Origin: Corallium rubrum | Taxonomy: Eukaryota; Cnidaria; Anthozoa; Scleralcyonacea; Coralliidae | Reading direction: 5' to 3' | Assembly (NCBI GenBank): GCA_964035015.1 | Contig: OZ036005.1 | Span: forward strand, 15,771,625-15,835,624 | Length of the DNA: 64,000 bases | Shown: positions 1 through 10,309 of the stretch, one piece after another | How the letters are laid out: every line of letters begins with the position of its first letter | Numbering within the stretch: position 1 is the stretch's first letter | Program-made: the position numbers and the translations under genes | The notes under the pieces: model-generated | The model's input: only the letters and a program-made list of their open reading frames with translations | Database searches by the model: none | Told to the model about the DNA's origin: nothing

Positions 1-1
1 A

Positions 2-607
2 GTTCTTACGCTAAACCGACCGGCTTACGTTGGTATGTGTATTCTCGATCTGTCAAAAACACTAATGTATGATTTCCATTACAACTATGTGTTAGAGAAA
101 TATGGAAGTAAGGCTAAGCTACTGTTCACGGATACGGACAGTCTGACATATGAGATTGAAACAGAAGACGTTTACAAAGACTTCTGGGCTGATAAAGGTA
201 TCTTTGACAATTCGGACTATCCAGAGAGCTCGAAGTATCACAATAAGTCAAACAAAAAAGTCATTGGAAAGATGAAGGATGAAGCGGCTGGTGTTCCCAT
301 AACCGAATTCGTTGGTCTTTGAAGTAAGATGTATTCATATTTAAAAGACAACGGAACAGGTGACAAAACCGCGAAGGGAATCAAAAAAAGTGTTACGGAG
401 AAACAAATAAGACATGAGAACTACAAAGACACATTATTTGGTAAGAAGCAACTGTTCCAGAAAATGAAAACAATCCAAAGTGTAAATCATGAGTTAGGTA
501 GTTATGAGATAAATAAAGTGACACTCTCATGCTTTGACGATAAGAGATACCTGCTGGAAGACGGGATTAGTTCCTATGCGTACGGACATAAAAGCATCAT
601 TTCGTAG
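2..607 (+). pseudogene. Family B DNA polymerase, C-terminal part (Polinton/adintovirus type), with one nonsense codon
   Basis: The reading frame is already open at the window edge, so the N-terminal exonuclease and palm parts lie upstream. The catalytic motif C is present as TDTDS (about 125-145). The downstream segment EFVGL.SKMYSY and the C-terminal YAYGH are typical of polymerases in invertebrate Polinton-type elements. An in-frame TGA at 320-322 sits where relatives have arginine in the FVGLR motif, a single C-to-T change of CGA. The frame is otherwise clean to the stop at 605-607, so the gene died recently or has a reference error. It would have replicated the element DNA. It is distinct from the polymerase at 5449-10106. 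Confidence 0.8.
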
Positions 608-734
608 AGTCGTTTCGGCTGATATCAAGCCTCATCAGAACACCTAACTAAATAGTGGGTGTTTACGACTCCACGAAAGTCACGAACGCGCTTCCTCTCG
701 TGGAGAAGGACCGTCTCAGATCACAGTCAAAACT

Positions 735-957
735 ATAGTCCCAATTCTGTCCGAACATGGGGAGTCATCTCCTTCATGTTCATTCTTATCTGATTGAGGT
801 TGGCCTCCAGACAGCGTTCCTTTCTCTCCAGAACAGCCTTCTTCTCCCTCACATCACTAAGCTGTCTCAACACCTTTGCCTCCTCATCCTTCTTCTTTTG
901 GTACAGTCTCAGAATGTGCGGGCCAAAGTTTTGGCGGACGTCTGGTTGGATGGTAGT
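735..957 (-). pseudogene. Unknown coiled-coil ORF fragment
   Basis: On the minus strand an open frame of at least 73 codons ends at a TAG at 735-737. It is rich in Lys, Glu, Arg, Leu and Gln with heptad-like spacing, for example KKKDEEAKVLRQLSDVREKK, and looks like a coiled coil. No ATG starts it, and it runs up to the edge of the basic plus-strand ORF at 951. It is therefore probably a fragment of an inserted gene lying antisense between the polymerase and the core-like gene. The family was not recognised. The alternative is a chance antisense frame of the plus-strand ORF extension at 794-950. Confidence 0.3.
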
Positions 958-1225
958 AAAAGACGTTGGTCAAGATGTTCTGGCAGGGAAGAATGTAAAG
1001 CAAGCGATAAAAGTGCGTGGTTCTGAAGCCGTGAACGATCTTGCTCAAAAAGGGGTCCGTCAGATTACAAACCAATCAGGAGCCGGTCGAAAACGCAAAC
1101 GGGTGAATTCTCCTATAAAAGGCAACACAAGACGTAAAACCATCAGTCGTTCGCAAACTGTGAAGAAGAAAACATCTGTGCCTACGGAAGCAAAGATTGG
1201 ACCGTTTATAAAATACAAATCATGA
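951..1225 (+). CDS. Basic core-like protein (adenovirus core/PX-like), possibly N-truncated
   Basis: The protein is about 90 residues, begins MVVKDVGQDVLAGKNVKQAI and ends in a Lys/Arg-rich tail with GRKRKRV, TRRKT and KKKTS. Position directly upstream of the capsid gene and strong positive charge fit a DNA-condensing core or minor capsid protein, as placed in Polinton and adenovirus-like gene orders. The open frame extends further upstream (from 794), but that part is low quality and overlaps the antisense ORF at 735-957, so the ATG at 951 is preferred. Its stop codon (1223-1225) overlaps the capsid ATG at 1222. Function is inferred from composition and context only. Confidence 0.5.
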
Positions 1226-2532
1226 GTCAAGCTTTTAGTGCCTTACATAAAGATTCGTGCGAGTGTGGAAAATCAGAATTAGATTCATTTGTAATGCCTG
1301 CTACACAAGTAGAAATGAATAAAGGATTTTGGGAAGATATAGATCCAGTGTCGAGTATTGGAGATTCAGACACCATCGAGTTTCTGTGTGCTGCAAATTC
1401 TGATGTGTATACCGATTTAGCAAACAGTTACCTACACGTGAAAGCAAAAATAACCAACAACGACGGATCTAATCTCAATGAAAATGTTCAAGTCGGACCT
1501 GTAAGTGTGTTTACCTGTTTACCAAGTTTACCTGAATAATAAACTTGTCACACCGTCGAGCACTGCTTATCCCTACCGATCATATATGGAGACTGTACTG
1601 AACTTTAGCAAAGACGCAAAATCATCTCATCAAACCTCAGCGTTGTTCTATAAAGATCAAGCTGGTCGAATGGATGTCGTGAACCCTGTAGCAGTAGATG
1701 CCGATGCAAACAAGGGTTTGAAAAAGCAAGTCTGTGGCTATGGAAGGAAGAATCCATTCAGACCTGTTTGCACAAGACGGCTATATTCTTGGTTCTGTAC
1801 CAATCAAACTCAAATTAGTGCGTTCGAGAAACCCATTTTCACTGGTATCGCCAGCAGATCATCCTGACTTTAAAGTGGTTTTGGAAGAATGTGTATTTCG
1901 AGTTCGACGTGTTAACGTCTCCTCTACCGTTATGATGGCTCATACCCATGCCCTTCAACGTGTCACGGCCAAGTACCCTATCAATCGTGTCAGTTGTAAA
2001 GTGGTTTCTGTACCGAGAGGAAATATGTCAGGCAATCAACCAAATATATTTCAAGGCCCTATACCTAATCGAGTGGTTATCGGAATGGTCGATGCAGATG
2101 CTTATAATGGTACCTATACCAAAAATCCTTTCAATTTCAAAAACTACGACATCACTTCTCTTGGTCTAACGGTAAATGGAGATACACTTCCCTGGAAAAC
2201 CCCTACAACTGAAATTTGCTGCTGCGAGAGGAAGTAACTACGTGTCCGCTTTCCAAACCTTGTATGCTGGTACTAACAAGTTATTTCAAAATGATGGTAA
2301 TGGTATTACACGAGATAAGTATGTCAATGGGTACACTCTATTCGTGTTTGATCTGACAGCTGATCTGTGCCTGAGCGATCATATTCAACCGATTAAAAAT
2401 GGAAACGTATCGATAGAATGTCAATTTGAAACGGCTCTGACAGCAGCTATAAATATCGTGGTGCTTGGAGAATTTCAAAATCTTATCGAAATTGACGCCA
2501 ACCGAAACGTTCTATGCGACTTTAGCAGTTAA
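1222..2532 (+). pseudogene. Polinton capsid protein (F54H12.2-like, probable double jelly-roll), frameshifted
   Basis: The N-terminus MSQAF..CECGKSELDSF and the segments LNNKLV, YPYRSYMETVLNF, QTSALFYKD and a C-terminal NLIEIDANRNVL match the invertebrate family annotated after C. elegans F54H12.2. I take this to be a major capsid protein of Polinton/adintovirus-like elements; the assignment to the double jelly-roll fold is inference. About 437 codons are spread over three frames, with shifts near 1505-1540, 1720-1740 and 2180-2235, so the gene is broken. Overlap with the upstream stop and a 1-base gap to the protease ATG (2534) indicate a compact virion gene block. Confidence 0.75.
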
Positions 2533-2533
2533 G

Positions 2534-2995
2534 ATGAACACTCTACAAATCCTGAACGTCTTGAAAGGTGATCCATTTACCAAGACCATATTTAAAGATG
2601 TGTTACCATCGGATCGTCTACCAAGTCAGATATCGGAAAGACCCAGAGGTTTTATTTTGAATGTGGATTCTAGTAATGGACCTGGTACGCATTGGATAGC
2701 AATTTATCTCACCTCAGATGGAAAAGGGGAGTTCATGGACTCGTACGGACAAGAACCCGGATTTTATAGCAAAACTTTTGAAACGTTTTTACGAGATCAT
2801 AGTAGCAGTTTTACTTGGAATGAACAGACTTTACAGTCATTAGGGTCTCGCGTGTGTGGGTAATATTGTTTGTTTTATGCTTTACATCGATGTAGAAATA
2901 TACCCATGTCAACAATTGTTGGTATGTTTACTGATAATAAAGAATGGAATGACATGCTAGTTCGTGACTTTATGCGTAAATATTATTGTGTGTAA
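2534..2995 (+). pseudogene. Adenain-like cysteine protease (C5 type), one nonsense codon
   Basis: A 153-codon frame starts at the ATG at 2534, just after the capsid stop. It shows the adenovirus-protease pattern: GTHWIA with the catalytic His, a following FMDSYG with the acidic residue, and the C-terminal VCG.YC motif with the nucleophile Cys. The glutamine normally between CG and YC is replaced by TAA at 2861-2863, a C-to-T change of CAA, so the product would stop just before the active-site cysteine. The frame stays open afterwards to 2995. In the family this enzyme matures capsid proteins. Loss of the catalytic end means this copy is not functional unless read through. Confidence 0.8.
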
Positions 2996-3063
2996 TAAAT
3001 ACAAGACAAATAATGTTGTAAACAATTCTTTATTGTAATATCAAAGCTTTACAAGGAATAAAT

Positions 3064-3591
3064 TTATTTAACCCATTTATATGGATGTACGTTTTTGTCT
3101 CTTCGTTTCTGTTTTTTTTTTGTTCTTTTTGATGTTGCTGGAGATGACGTCAGGGGGGTGGTGTCTGAAATATCTTTAGTCTTATATTCTCTTAACACAC
3201 TCAGACGATTTTCGTTTCTGATAATGCCTTCGGGAACATTCATGTTTCCTAATGCTTTTGCGAAAAGCTGCCATCCAGCAGGGTTGAAATTCTTTCGTTG
3301 ACGTAGAGAATCGTTGACCAAGTCAACAACATTTGTACCCGGAATGGGTCGTCCTTTGAACACCATCTGTCCTTGGTCAGTCCATCCTATGAGGTCTTTA
3401 TTCGCTTTAAGTTTCTTAACCAACTGTCGAGCTCTTGATTTCATTGTCACAGGTACACTTTCTAAAATGTCAGTTTCTATCTCTCCCGGGAGCTCAGAGG
3501 GTTCTGTTTCAGCGGTCTCTTCTGTATTCACTGGTTCTTCAGGAGCGGGTGTTGTAGGCGGTATGACGTTTACACGTACTGGTCTACTCAT
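3064..3591 (-). CDS. Polinton conserved protein with acidic N-terminus and basic C-terminus
   Basis: An intact 175-residue ORF with a clear ATG. It starts MSRPVRVNV, then has a Pro/Glu/Thr-rich acidic linker, a folded-looking middle (about residues 50-140, with GWTDQGQMVFKGRPIPGT and FNPAGWQLFAKALG) and a basic tail (KRTKKKQKRRDK). The middle is related to the frameshifted gene at 47299-47692 in element B, so it is a conserved Polinton structural-type protein. The function is not known to me; a capsid accessory or DNA-binding role would fit the gene block. It is the last gene of the minus-strand block converging on the protease gene. Confidence 0.65.
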   Translation of the reverse strand: MSRPVRVNVIPPTTPAPEEPVNTEETAETEPSELPGEIETDILESVPVTMKSRARQLVKKLKANKDLIGWTDQGQMVFKGRPIPGTNVVDLVNDSLRQRKNFNPAGWQLFAKALGNMNVPEGIIRNENRLSVLREYKTKDISDTTPLTSSPATSKRTKKKQKRRDKNVHPYKWVK

Positions 3592-3600
3592 TTGTTTATC

Positions 3601-3795
3601 CTAATAATTCAGATAACGTTGAAGCGACTGATCGTACATTTTCACTTTCTCGTCTTGTGTTATATCTTGACGTTTAAGAAGATTTTGCATTTCTGAATCT
3701 AGTTCATTCACCTGCGCTGTTAAAGGAGTGACCAAGGGTTTCTTTCTATCTGTCATATGTTCTGGAACTAACACCAATCTCCGGACATGTTCCAT
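3601..3795 (-). CDS. Small Polinton protein related to the C-terminal part of the element B ATPase
   Basis: A 64-residue ORF with a pattern LTAQVNELDSEMQNLL...TQDEKVKMYDQSLQRYL. The same pattern (NAMYNTEQKMQDI...LTPEEKSILYSNQLGRFL) is found inside the long ATPase ORF of element B, downstream of its ATPase domain. Here it is a stand-alone gene whose ATG region overlaps the stop of the gene at 3795-3992. The helical, charged composition suggests a small virion or scaffold protein; this is inference. Confidence 0.55.
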   Translation of the reverse strand: MEHVRRLVLVPEHMTDRKKPLVTPLTAQVNELDSEMQNLLKRQDITQDEKVKMYDQSLQRYLNY

Positions 3796-3992
3796 TATTT
3801 GGTTAAAAAACTCGCTAGTTGTTCAAGTACAGGAGCTAGGAGAAACGGTATAAAACCTTCGCCTTCTTGTAGAATAACTTTCTTTCTTTTTGTTACTGGA
3901 TTACGTTTATCAGCAACAAACTTGGCATGATCGTTATAAGGGGCTAGCTTCCTTGCTGTTTTCGGAGTAATCTTAATTGTTTCACACCACAC
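3795..3992 (-). CDS. Small pX-like Polinton protein with hydrophobic C-terminus
   Basis: A 65-residue ORF. A basic stretch (NPVTKRKKVILQEGEGF) is followed by a hydrophobic tail (IPFLLAPVLEQLASFL). The same architecture occurs in the 106-residue gene at 46943-47263 of element B (RRTFRRKKKTLVQ, GFLSLLLGPVLEGL). Basic plus hydrophobic tail resembles small adenovirus core/membrane-active proteins in shape, but homology is not shown. The sequence upstream of 3992 may hold more of the N-terminus after a frameshift, since relatives are longer. It is translationally coupled to the 3601-3795 gene. Confidence 0.55.
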   Translation of the reverse strand: MWCETIKITPKTARKLAPYNDHAKFVADKRNPVTKRKKVILQEGEGFIPFLLAPVLEQLASFLTK

Positions 3993-4105
3993 GTTTAAAA
4001 GACACTGCCTTATAATTTGTAATTGCGTTTCGCAGTTGAGGATTACACTTTGCCAATACTTTTAAAACATTGTCAAATGATCGCATTGTCACTGAACAGC
4101 CCCTT

Positions 4106-4744
4106 TTATACTCTGGGCTGGTACACGTAGTGGGTGTCAGTCGGAAAGATCCCGGATCTTACTCGGATTTCATCGGGACAGGTCGGCGTGAGATAGAAAA
4201 ACAAGTAGGAATACGGCTCTTTAGTCGCCATCTGATAAGCCTGTTGAAAAAATTTAGTGTTGCTAGGATACAGTTGCTTAGCCAGATGAATTACTTGGCT
4301 GGCGTCTCGAACGTTTTTCGTCAGACATAAATAACTGGCGTTAAGGGAAATGGTCCGATGATCTTTACTTTGATGAAATAAGTTTTGTACGATATAAATC
4401 ACACTGAGATTCCAATGATGGGATTTTTTCGTAAAGAGTTTAGCAATTTCTGCATCTTTTTCTCCCATCATATCGTCAATGATAAATAGATTTCTTGTTT
4501 GGGGGTTAATGTTATCCAACATCGATTGGGGCAAACCTTGGACAAACTGAATCCATGGAATTAGGGTTTCTATTTCAGCAAATGTATCTTGATATTCAGA
4601 GTAGAAATACATGATATTTTCTGGAGCAGGGTCGATCATGATTTGGGCGTTGGCTAACAATTGTTTCACAAATATTGTTTTTCCTGTCTTGATCCCCCCA
4701 GAGACCATGAGCCCAAACGGATGTGTTAACTGTATGTAGAACAT
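4106..4744 (-). CDS. Packaging ATPase (FtsK-HerA/A32-like)
   Basis: A 212-residue ORF. The Walker A motif is GGIKTGKT (about residues 16-23), Walker B is LFIIDDMM (about 87-94), and the downstream sensor-like IYIVQNLFHQ is conserved with the ATPases at 44650-45672 and 56333-56752. In Polintons and relatives this enzyme pumps DNA into the capsid. The N-terminus is short compared with the element B copy, which has about 30 more residues before the P-loop and an upstream zinc finger, so this copy may be trimmed. It is the upstream gene of the minus-strand block 3064-4744. Confidence 0.85.
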   Translation of the reverse strand: MFYIQLTHPFGLMVSGGIKTGKTIFVKQLLANAQIMIDPAPENIMYFYSEYQDTFAEIETLIPWIQFVQGLPQSMLDNINPQTRNLFIIDDMMGEKDAEIAKLFTKKSHHWNLSVIYIVQNLFHQSKDHRTISLNASYLCLTKNVRDASQVIHLAKQLYPSNTKFFQQAYQMATKEPYSYLFFYLTPTCPDEIRVRSGIFPTDTHYVYQPRV

Positions 4745-4776
4745 AGTTAAACTGAACAGACCGAGTTTGTGAAATC

Positions 4777-5009
4777 TTATTTATACCATTTTGGCCGCTT
4801 CGTACATTGTACCTGTTCTGTGTACTTAGTATTTCGGATAAGTCTGTGTAATTCGTTTAACAAAGTTTCTAAATCTATAGGAGAAGCTTTAGCTCGAATC
4901 AAATGAGATTGTCTTTCTTTTGAGGACGATGGAAGTCAGCCAAATGGTTGGATAATTTGAGTAAACTTTTCTTTCCACAGATGGGGCAGTCCTTACGCTT
5001 CCGAGGCAT
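4777..5009 (-). pseudogene. Small C2H2 zinc-finger protein, frameshifted
   Basis: From the ATG at 5009 the frame reads MPRKRKDCPICGKKSLLKLS followed by NHLADFH, giving a C-x2-C...H-x4-H finger, and stops early. Continuing in the next frame gives a plausible helical C-terminus to the TAA at 4777-4779. One frameshift therefore separates the finger from the tail. It resembles the zinc-finger gene at 55601-55918 of element C (C-P-x-x-G-C and NHL.Q/DxH pattern). It is probably a small regulatory or DNA-binding protein of the element. The gap to the ATPase start is 32 bp. Confidence 0.5.
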
Positions 5010-5214
5010 GATGTACACTAAACGTTCAGAGTTTTAGCGACAACTTAAATTACGTTAGATTCTCAAGGACTTATGTGTCCCGGAAGGACTTTTATTTGAT
5101 AATTAGTCTCGTTTGAATAATACAAGATGTGCCCTCTCTGATCCCCCAGGAGCCTATGTTACCCCATGATCCAATTTTTTTATAAAGAAAAAATATAGAA
5201 CCTTGAATGTAAGT

Positions 5215-5288
5215 GCGAGGGTGGCCGAATGGTTAAGGCGATTGGTTTAAAGTCCCAGAAGACGTGGGTTCGAATCCCACACCTGGCA
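5215..5288 (+). tRNA. Degenerate tRNA-Leu(UAA)-like sequence
   Basis: The D-arm TGGCCGAATGGTTAAGGCG (A box), anticodon loop TTTAAAG and T-arm GTGGGTTCGAATCCCAC (B box, perfect stem) are all present. The acceptor stem pairs at five of seven positions. The anticodon stem pairs poorly and the variable arm is too short for a normal leucine tRNA. It is probably a pseudogene or a tRNA-derived insertion. It lies between the ATPase/zinc-finger genes and the second polymerase of element A. Confidence 0.55.
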
Positions 5289-5921
5289 ATAATTTTTCTT
5301 CAAAATAAGACAACTGGTAGTGGTAATAAAAGATACATTATTAAATTTCCTATTTACAAGCACACAAAGTTAAAATTATCAATTATCAGCACACAAAGTT
5401 AAAATCTCTAAACTATTTACAATTATTTACAGATCCCATGTGCAACAATTAGTAACCGTACGGAATGGTGTTGAAATTTTCTACAATTACTCGCTTATTG
5501 TACACTATCCTATAATCCTTGTGTTGTTGTTTTGTGATAACCTGCTTCGTGCGAGTGTCCCTAGTAATTTTGAACGGTATATCTACAGCAACTTTCGGTG
5601 GGCCTGTGCTTTCCATATCACACAGGATATTAAGATACACGAGATCACACATAACATTAAAATTAATTTTCTCCAATGTTTGGAAATTTAAAGTTATACC
5701 TCGTATTTTACAACACGTTTTACCATTGTTCATTTCATACGCGTAATTCTTAGGACCCCCAGAAACGAAAGTCGTGATATGACCACCATCTAGCTCGTCC
5801 GTCAATTCGCCCAAAAAAACGCCGGTCTCCGGTTCTGGCTCTCCAGGTCTACTTAGGTAAATCACTGAGTCCGTGTCGTAATATAGAACTCTTTCTCCCA
5901 GTTGTTCCAACGTATTGTACA

Positions 5922-6723
5922 CAGGGCCGCTTTACCCTATGGACAAAAGGGGCAGCTGCCCAGGGCCCCGCGTGAGCGGGGGCCCCCGGCCCAATGAGAA
6001 AAAAAAAAGTTTATTAATTGTGAAACGACTTAAAGAATATTTGGATTTTGAGTTTTTAGTATCTGCACAATGTACATACTGAATATAATGTGCCCGATTA
6101 AATAGTCTCGTGAAAATTGCAACGATATATGTGCTGTACAACTTTCCTTCCCGACCCACAAGATAATGAAATTTGCTTTATTTCGCTCGAGAAGGGTCTG
6201 GGAACTACACTTGGAGACCGCCGGAAGCAGTAAACCGGAAACATGACGGCTCTTATATTTAGAAATGTTGACATGTTGTTCTGCCATATTCTATTTATAA
6301 CCTATTCTATGCAAGGAAAAGAAACATATTAATTGACCCTGTACATACAGACGCTATAAAATTAACTTCAATATGCATGGGACCACTTACAACGTCAACG
6401 CTGTTCTCGGCTATGCCTCGACCAACTCTAAACGCTTTTTTCGTGCTCTCCGAACTTTCCGCGTGCATCCATAACTCGATGGAGCACGCCAAACCATGAA
6501 CCATTCCTTAAATATCAAAACTCGTTATAATAGGGTTACTATATATTACCCGTTATATTAGGGTTACTATTATTAGGGTTACTATGTTACTAATATTTGG
6601 GTTTTAAACAATTCTTAACCTATTTTCCAAAAATCCTATTTCCGCCTTTCCCAACATTTTCCTATATAGGGGCCCCATCATATCTCTCTGCCCAGGGCCC
6701 CATAATCTGTTAATGCGGCCCTG
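5922..6723. mobile_element. Non-autonomous hAT-like element
   Basis: The 802-bp insertion begins CAGGGCCGC and ends GCGGCCCTG, inverted ends of hAT type. It is flanked by a perfect 8-bp duplication ATTGTACA (5914-5921 and 6724-6731). It splits the polymerase coding sequence just before motif C. No transposase frame is recognisable inside. Confidence 0.9.
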
Positions 6724-6956
6724 ATTGTACAGCTTTAGCCGAGCATGAGCAGTGTTAAACGCAGCAATCACCACATTGGTCTTGGCATTCGGCTGGATGA
6801 AGTTGCCTTTGTACTCATATCGTAGCTCTACGACGTCGTCACTCACAAACGAGGCGTCCGTCTCCTCAATCTCATCGGATGTCAACATGTCGAAATACAC
6901 TTGCGGATCTGTAATAGGTTTTACTTGGGTCATGTTGGTTCTCTGCGCAAATTTTC

Positions 6957-7055
6957 CTGCAAAAACAGACAAAAAAAAAAGATAACCGTATCAACATTGT
7001 GTTAAATTTAACTTACTTCCCCCTTTTTTACCACTAAGTCGTTACATGCACTTAC
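6957..7055 (-). other. Spliceosomal intron in the element A polymerase
   Basis: On the minus strand the exon ends TGGG, followed by GTAAGT. The acceptor is a T-rich tract ending TTTTTGCAG before GAAAATTT. Removing it joins W-G to K-F in the polymerase SFWGKFAQR motif in frame. The length of 99 bp is typical of short invertebrate introns. Confidence 0.75.
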
Positions 7056-10000
7056 CCCAGAACGAGTTTAACATCAACTTCGCCGTGCATGTAGGCCAGG
7101 GTTTTTCTCGATCTTGTTCCGATCCATCAGGATACCTTCGCGTTGATAGTACTCGTCGATATACTGCTGCTTTTTCTCATCGGTGTTGCAACCGTCGGGG
7201 AAACCACTGGATTCTTGCTTAATCTTCAGGAATGTATCGATGTACTCGCTGAAGAGCTCGTTGCTCTGTCTAGGGAAATGCCATACTTCGTGAACGTTAA
7301 CCAAACGATAACCCTTCTCCAACACTTTCTTTAATTCATTGGTGACCCAAGTACCCTGAATTGCACGTTCCTGGTCTGTATGATTGCATGGCTCCTGGTT
7401 CAATCCGTCAGCACAAGTTTGGCGCAGCGGGAACATAAGGTTTCCGTGAGCAGGATACGGTAGAACCGGATGGTAAAGACCACGTGGGAGGAGAACGGTA
7501 CATTTAACCAAACCGAAATACTCTGTGATATCGCCAAAGTTCTCGGTGATAGTCTCAGGATGGCCCACTGCATATGAACAGTACTTATTCGTCCATGGAT
7601 ACAAACTTGTAAAGTCCACATAATGAATCTGCTCGTCTTGTTGGCATTGATGAAACAACTTCGCCGCATTCGTGCGCCCTCCGTACAGTCCGTGTCTGGG
7701 TTCGAGAGGCTTGGAAATTTCAAAGTTATCGAAATACGATCATTTTCATCTCAGCGTTTGCTTCGAGTTGACGTTTCAAGTCGCACTCCCACATTTCAAT
7801 CACGTTGTAACCTTGACGTTTTAGAAAACGTGTTTTCTCGAGCGTGCGCTGATGTAAATCTTGCATGGTTTGCTGACTGACGGGGTTAACGGTGTCTCTG
7901 GCGTAACAAGAGACGCAGTCGTGCCAGAAACATCCATATGGAGCTCGTAGACGGTATTTGACTCTGCATGATACCCATCAACACAGTACTGTCCGATACG
8001 TTGCTAGCCAAAATTGCGAGAGTGCCGAATGGAAATATCGTTGCATTGCGCGGTATACGCTAACCATTTTAGGGCAATAACCGATTGCTTATCATGAGGT
8101 CTATAACCATGCGGTGGAATAACGGAAATTGTTTTTTCACGAAGAAAGTTCTTTCGAAAGACTGTCATATCCCTGGAAATTATGAGCCATCGCTAGACTG
8201 TTCGAATTGTGGTCTTCAAATAACCATTCACAAAATTCGTCCCGTGTACTTTCGCCGCTAAACACCCACTCTTGCCCGCTTTCGTCGTGAACAACGCATA
8301 AATTCGGTACGTGTTCGCCGCCTTCTTGCACGCATTCAAAATCGAAGAAAAATAATTGGTTATAACCACCTTCTTCGCTTTCGTCGTCGCTGGCTTCTTC
8401 CCCTACGTCCGCCTCATCTACTAAATCATTCGTGTCCGATCGCGTTTGATGAGTAGTTTTTCTTTTCTTCGCCTGTTGAATATAGCACTGGTGGTCTTCA
8501 GGGACCACGTACTGTTGACAAACTGTACACCGAACAAGACCGCAGTGATGTCTCTGAGGGTGTTGATTAGCTCGTTTCACCACCTGCTTGCAGTGTTGAC
8601 ATTTCACAACGGATGCACAAATTGAACGCTTTTCGCCCACGGATGCTTTGTGCCTGTCAAAACACTCTTGGCTCTTGAAAAATCGAGCGCAATCGTTGCA
8701 AAATACCCAGCTTGTAAGCGGACAGTTTTGCGTGTAGCATAACTTGCACGTATCGCCACAGAGGTGGTCTTCCACTTTATCGTACCCCTTCTTACACGTA
8801 TGACAGTACTTCTTACGCGCGAGGAAAGCTGGCATGCTTGTAATTACGTCATAGTGGTTATCGTGGTCGTAGAGATAAATACGCTTCAGTGCCTCAGGAC
8901 CCGAGTAAATAAGAGCATTCAGATGTTCTTTCGAGACAATGTTTATCTGGTAATCGGTCAAACAGACTTGAAACTTTTTCACTTCTTCGATACCGCACTG
9001 TCCGAGTGGTACGCCGGCATTTTCATGTAATTCACGAGCAAGGTCACCTTGTATAAAGGTCCCCGACAATCCTTTATGCTAGAGTACCGTTCATCATTGT
9101 CGACTTTGGCTTTGGCTAGAACGATGGCCCGGCTAAGACAGAGCTCGTCCTTGTTTTGGATTCGGACGATACAGTGTTTTCGTGTAAGGTATTTATCGAG
9201 GTTAGCAATCTTTCGTTTTCTTCCCGTTCCACCGTGTGGCATCTCAACATGAATAATATTGACGGTAATCGAATCATCTAACTTAAACGAATCGTTCGAC
9301 TGAATTACTCTTTCGATCTCGGCCAAGATTCTCTCGACGGTTAATCTCTCACGAGGCATAAATGCTAACGAAATAGGATACTCGAGTTGAGGCGAATGCA
9401 TAATAAACCGGACTTGATCATGCATAGCAATACCATCAGTTACGCGATCGAGTAGGCTTTCAAATACATGATGTAATTGCCTCAGGACATCAGGCAAGCC
9501 TTGGACTTGTAAATCGCCAAACTGAACGCGATAATCAAGGCCCGTGGGCTTAAATTTTTTCACGCGTACTTGCTTAACAGATTTTATCGTAACTAACGGA
9601 ACAGTTTTAGATCTCTTACTTCGTATTGATTCCATACTTGGTTTAGCGGCTCGTTTTCGGCTTCCTTCTCCGGTCTGGATAGATACCTCGGGAATCGACG
9701 GTTCACCAGAGACATCAGAAATATCCTCCAGTTCGGCCATAAATGAATCGTCGTTCCAATCCATTCTGAAGGATTCGTGTTGCTCGTTCGACCAACCATC
9801 CATTAACGAGGGTATCGCCGGTTTGGGGGCCTGACCGCCGGGAATATCGTCCATCTCGGCCATAAACGAATCATCGTTCCAATCTCGCTTGAAGGATTCG
9901 CGTTGCTCATCCGACCAACCATCCATTAACACCGTAGAAATCCCACATCGTTCGTTCTCCAAATCACGCTCCAAGGCATTCGACAATATAATGATACGTT

Positions 10001-10309
10001 GAAACAAGGCTACTTCCTTATGCCTCTCCTCGAAATCAAACAGCCATTCCAGCGCCTCAATTTCTTCGACGGTTGTACAACCTTTGATTACATCGATAAG
10101 ATCCATTGCTGTCAATGAAACAAAACGTATATTAAACTCTGATAAAATACACAGTGAACGTCGTCGGGGATTATAAAACGAATAAGTGAAAAATATCTTA
10201 CCTTAAAATCAGACAAAAATATCTTCGAAAATATCTCCCAAGAAAACACTATATCGCAGACAGTAAACTCCACAAGTAAAACACTTTAGGAAAAGTAACA
10301 ACAATCGAG

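Larger units (their letters stand above)
5449..10106 (-). pseudogene. Second family B DNA polymerase with zinc-finger N-terminus, intron-containing and decayed
   Basis: The gene runs from the ATG at 10106 to the stop at 5449. In order it has an acidic N-terminal region with a duplicated block (LMDGW..EQ.ESF..DWNDDSF), Cys/His-rich fingers (about 8480-8950), the exonuclease motif FFFDFE (about 8345), a GCFWHDC.SC element (about 7930), palm motif A DFTSLYP (about 7610), NSFWG (about 7050) and motif C YYDTDS (5869-5886). Frameshifts lie near 9060, 8140, 8000, 7700 and 7080. There is a 99-bp intron at 6957-7055, and a hAT insertion separates motif C from the rest. It would replicate the element; the copy is dead. 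Its motifs and length differ from the polymerase at 2-607. Confidence 0.8.
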
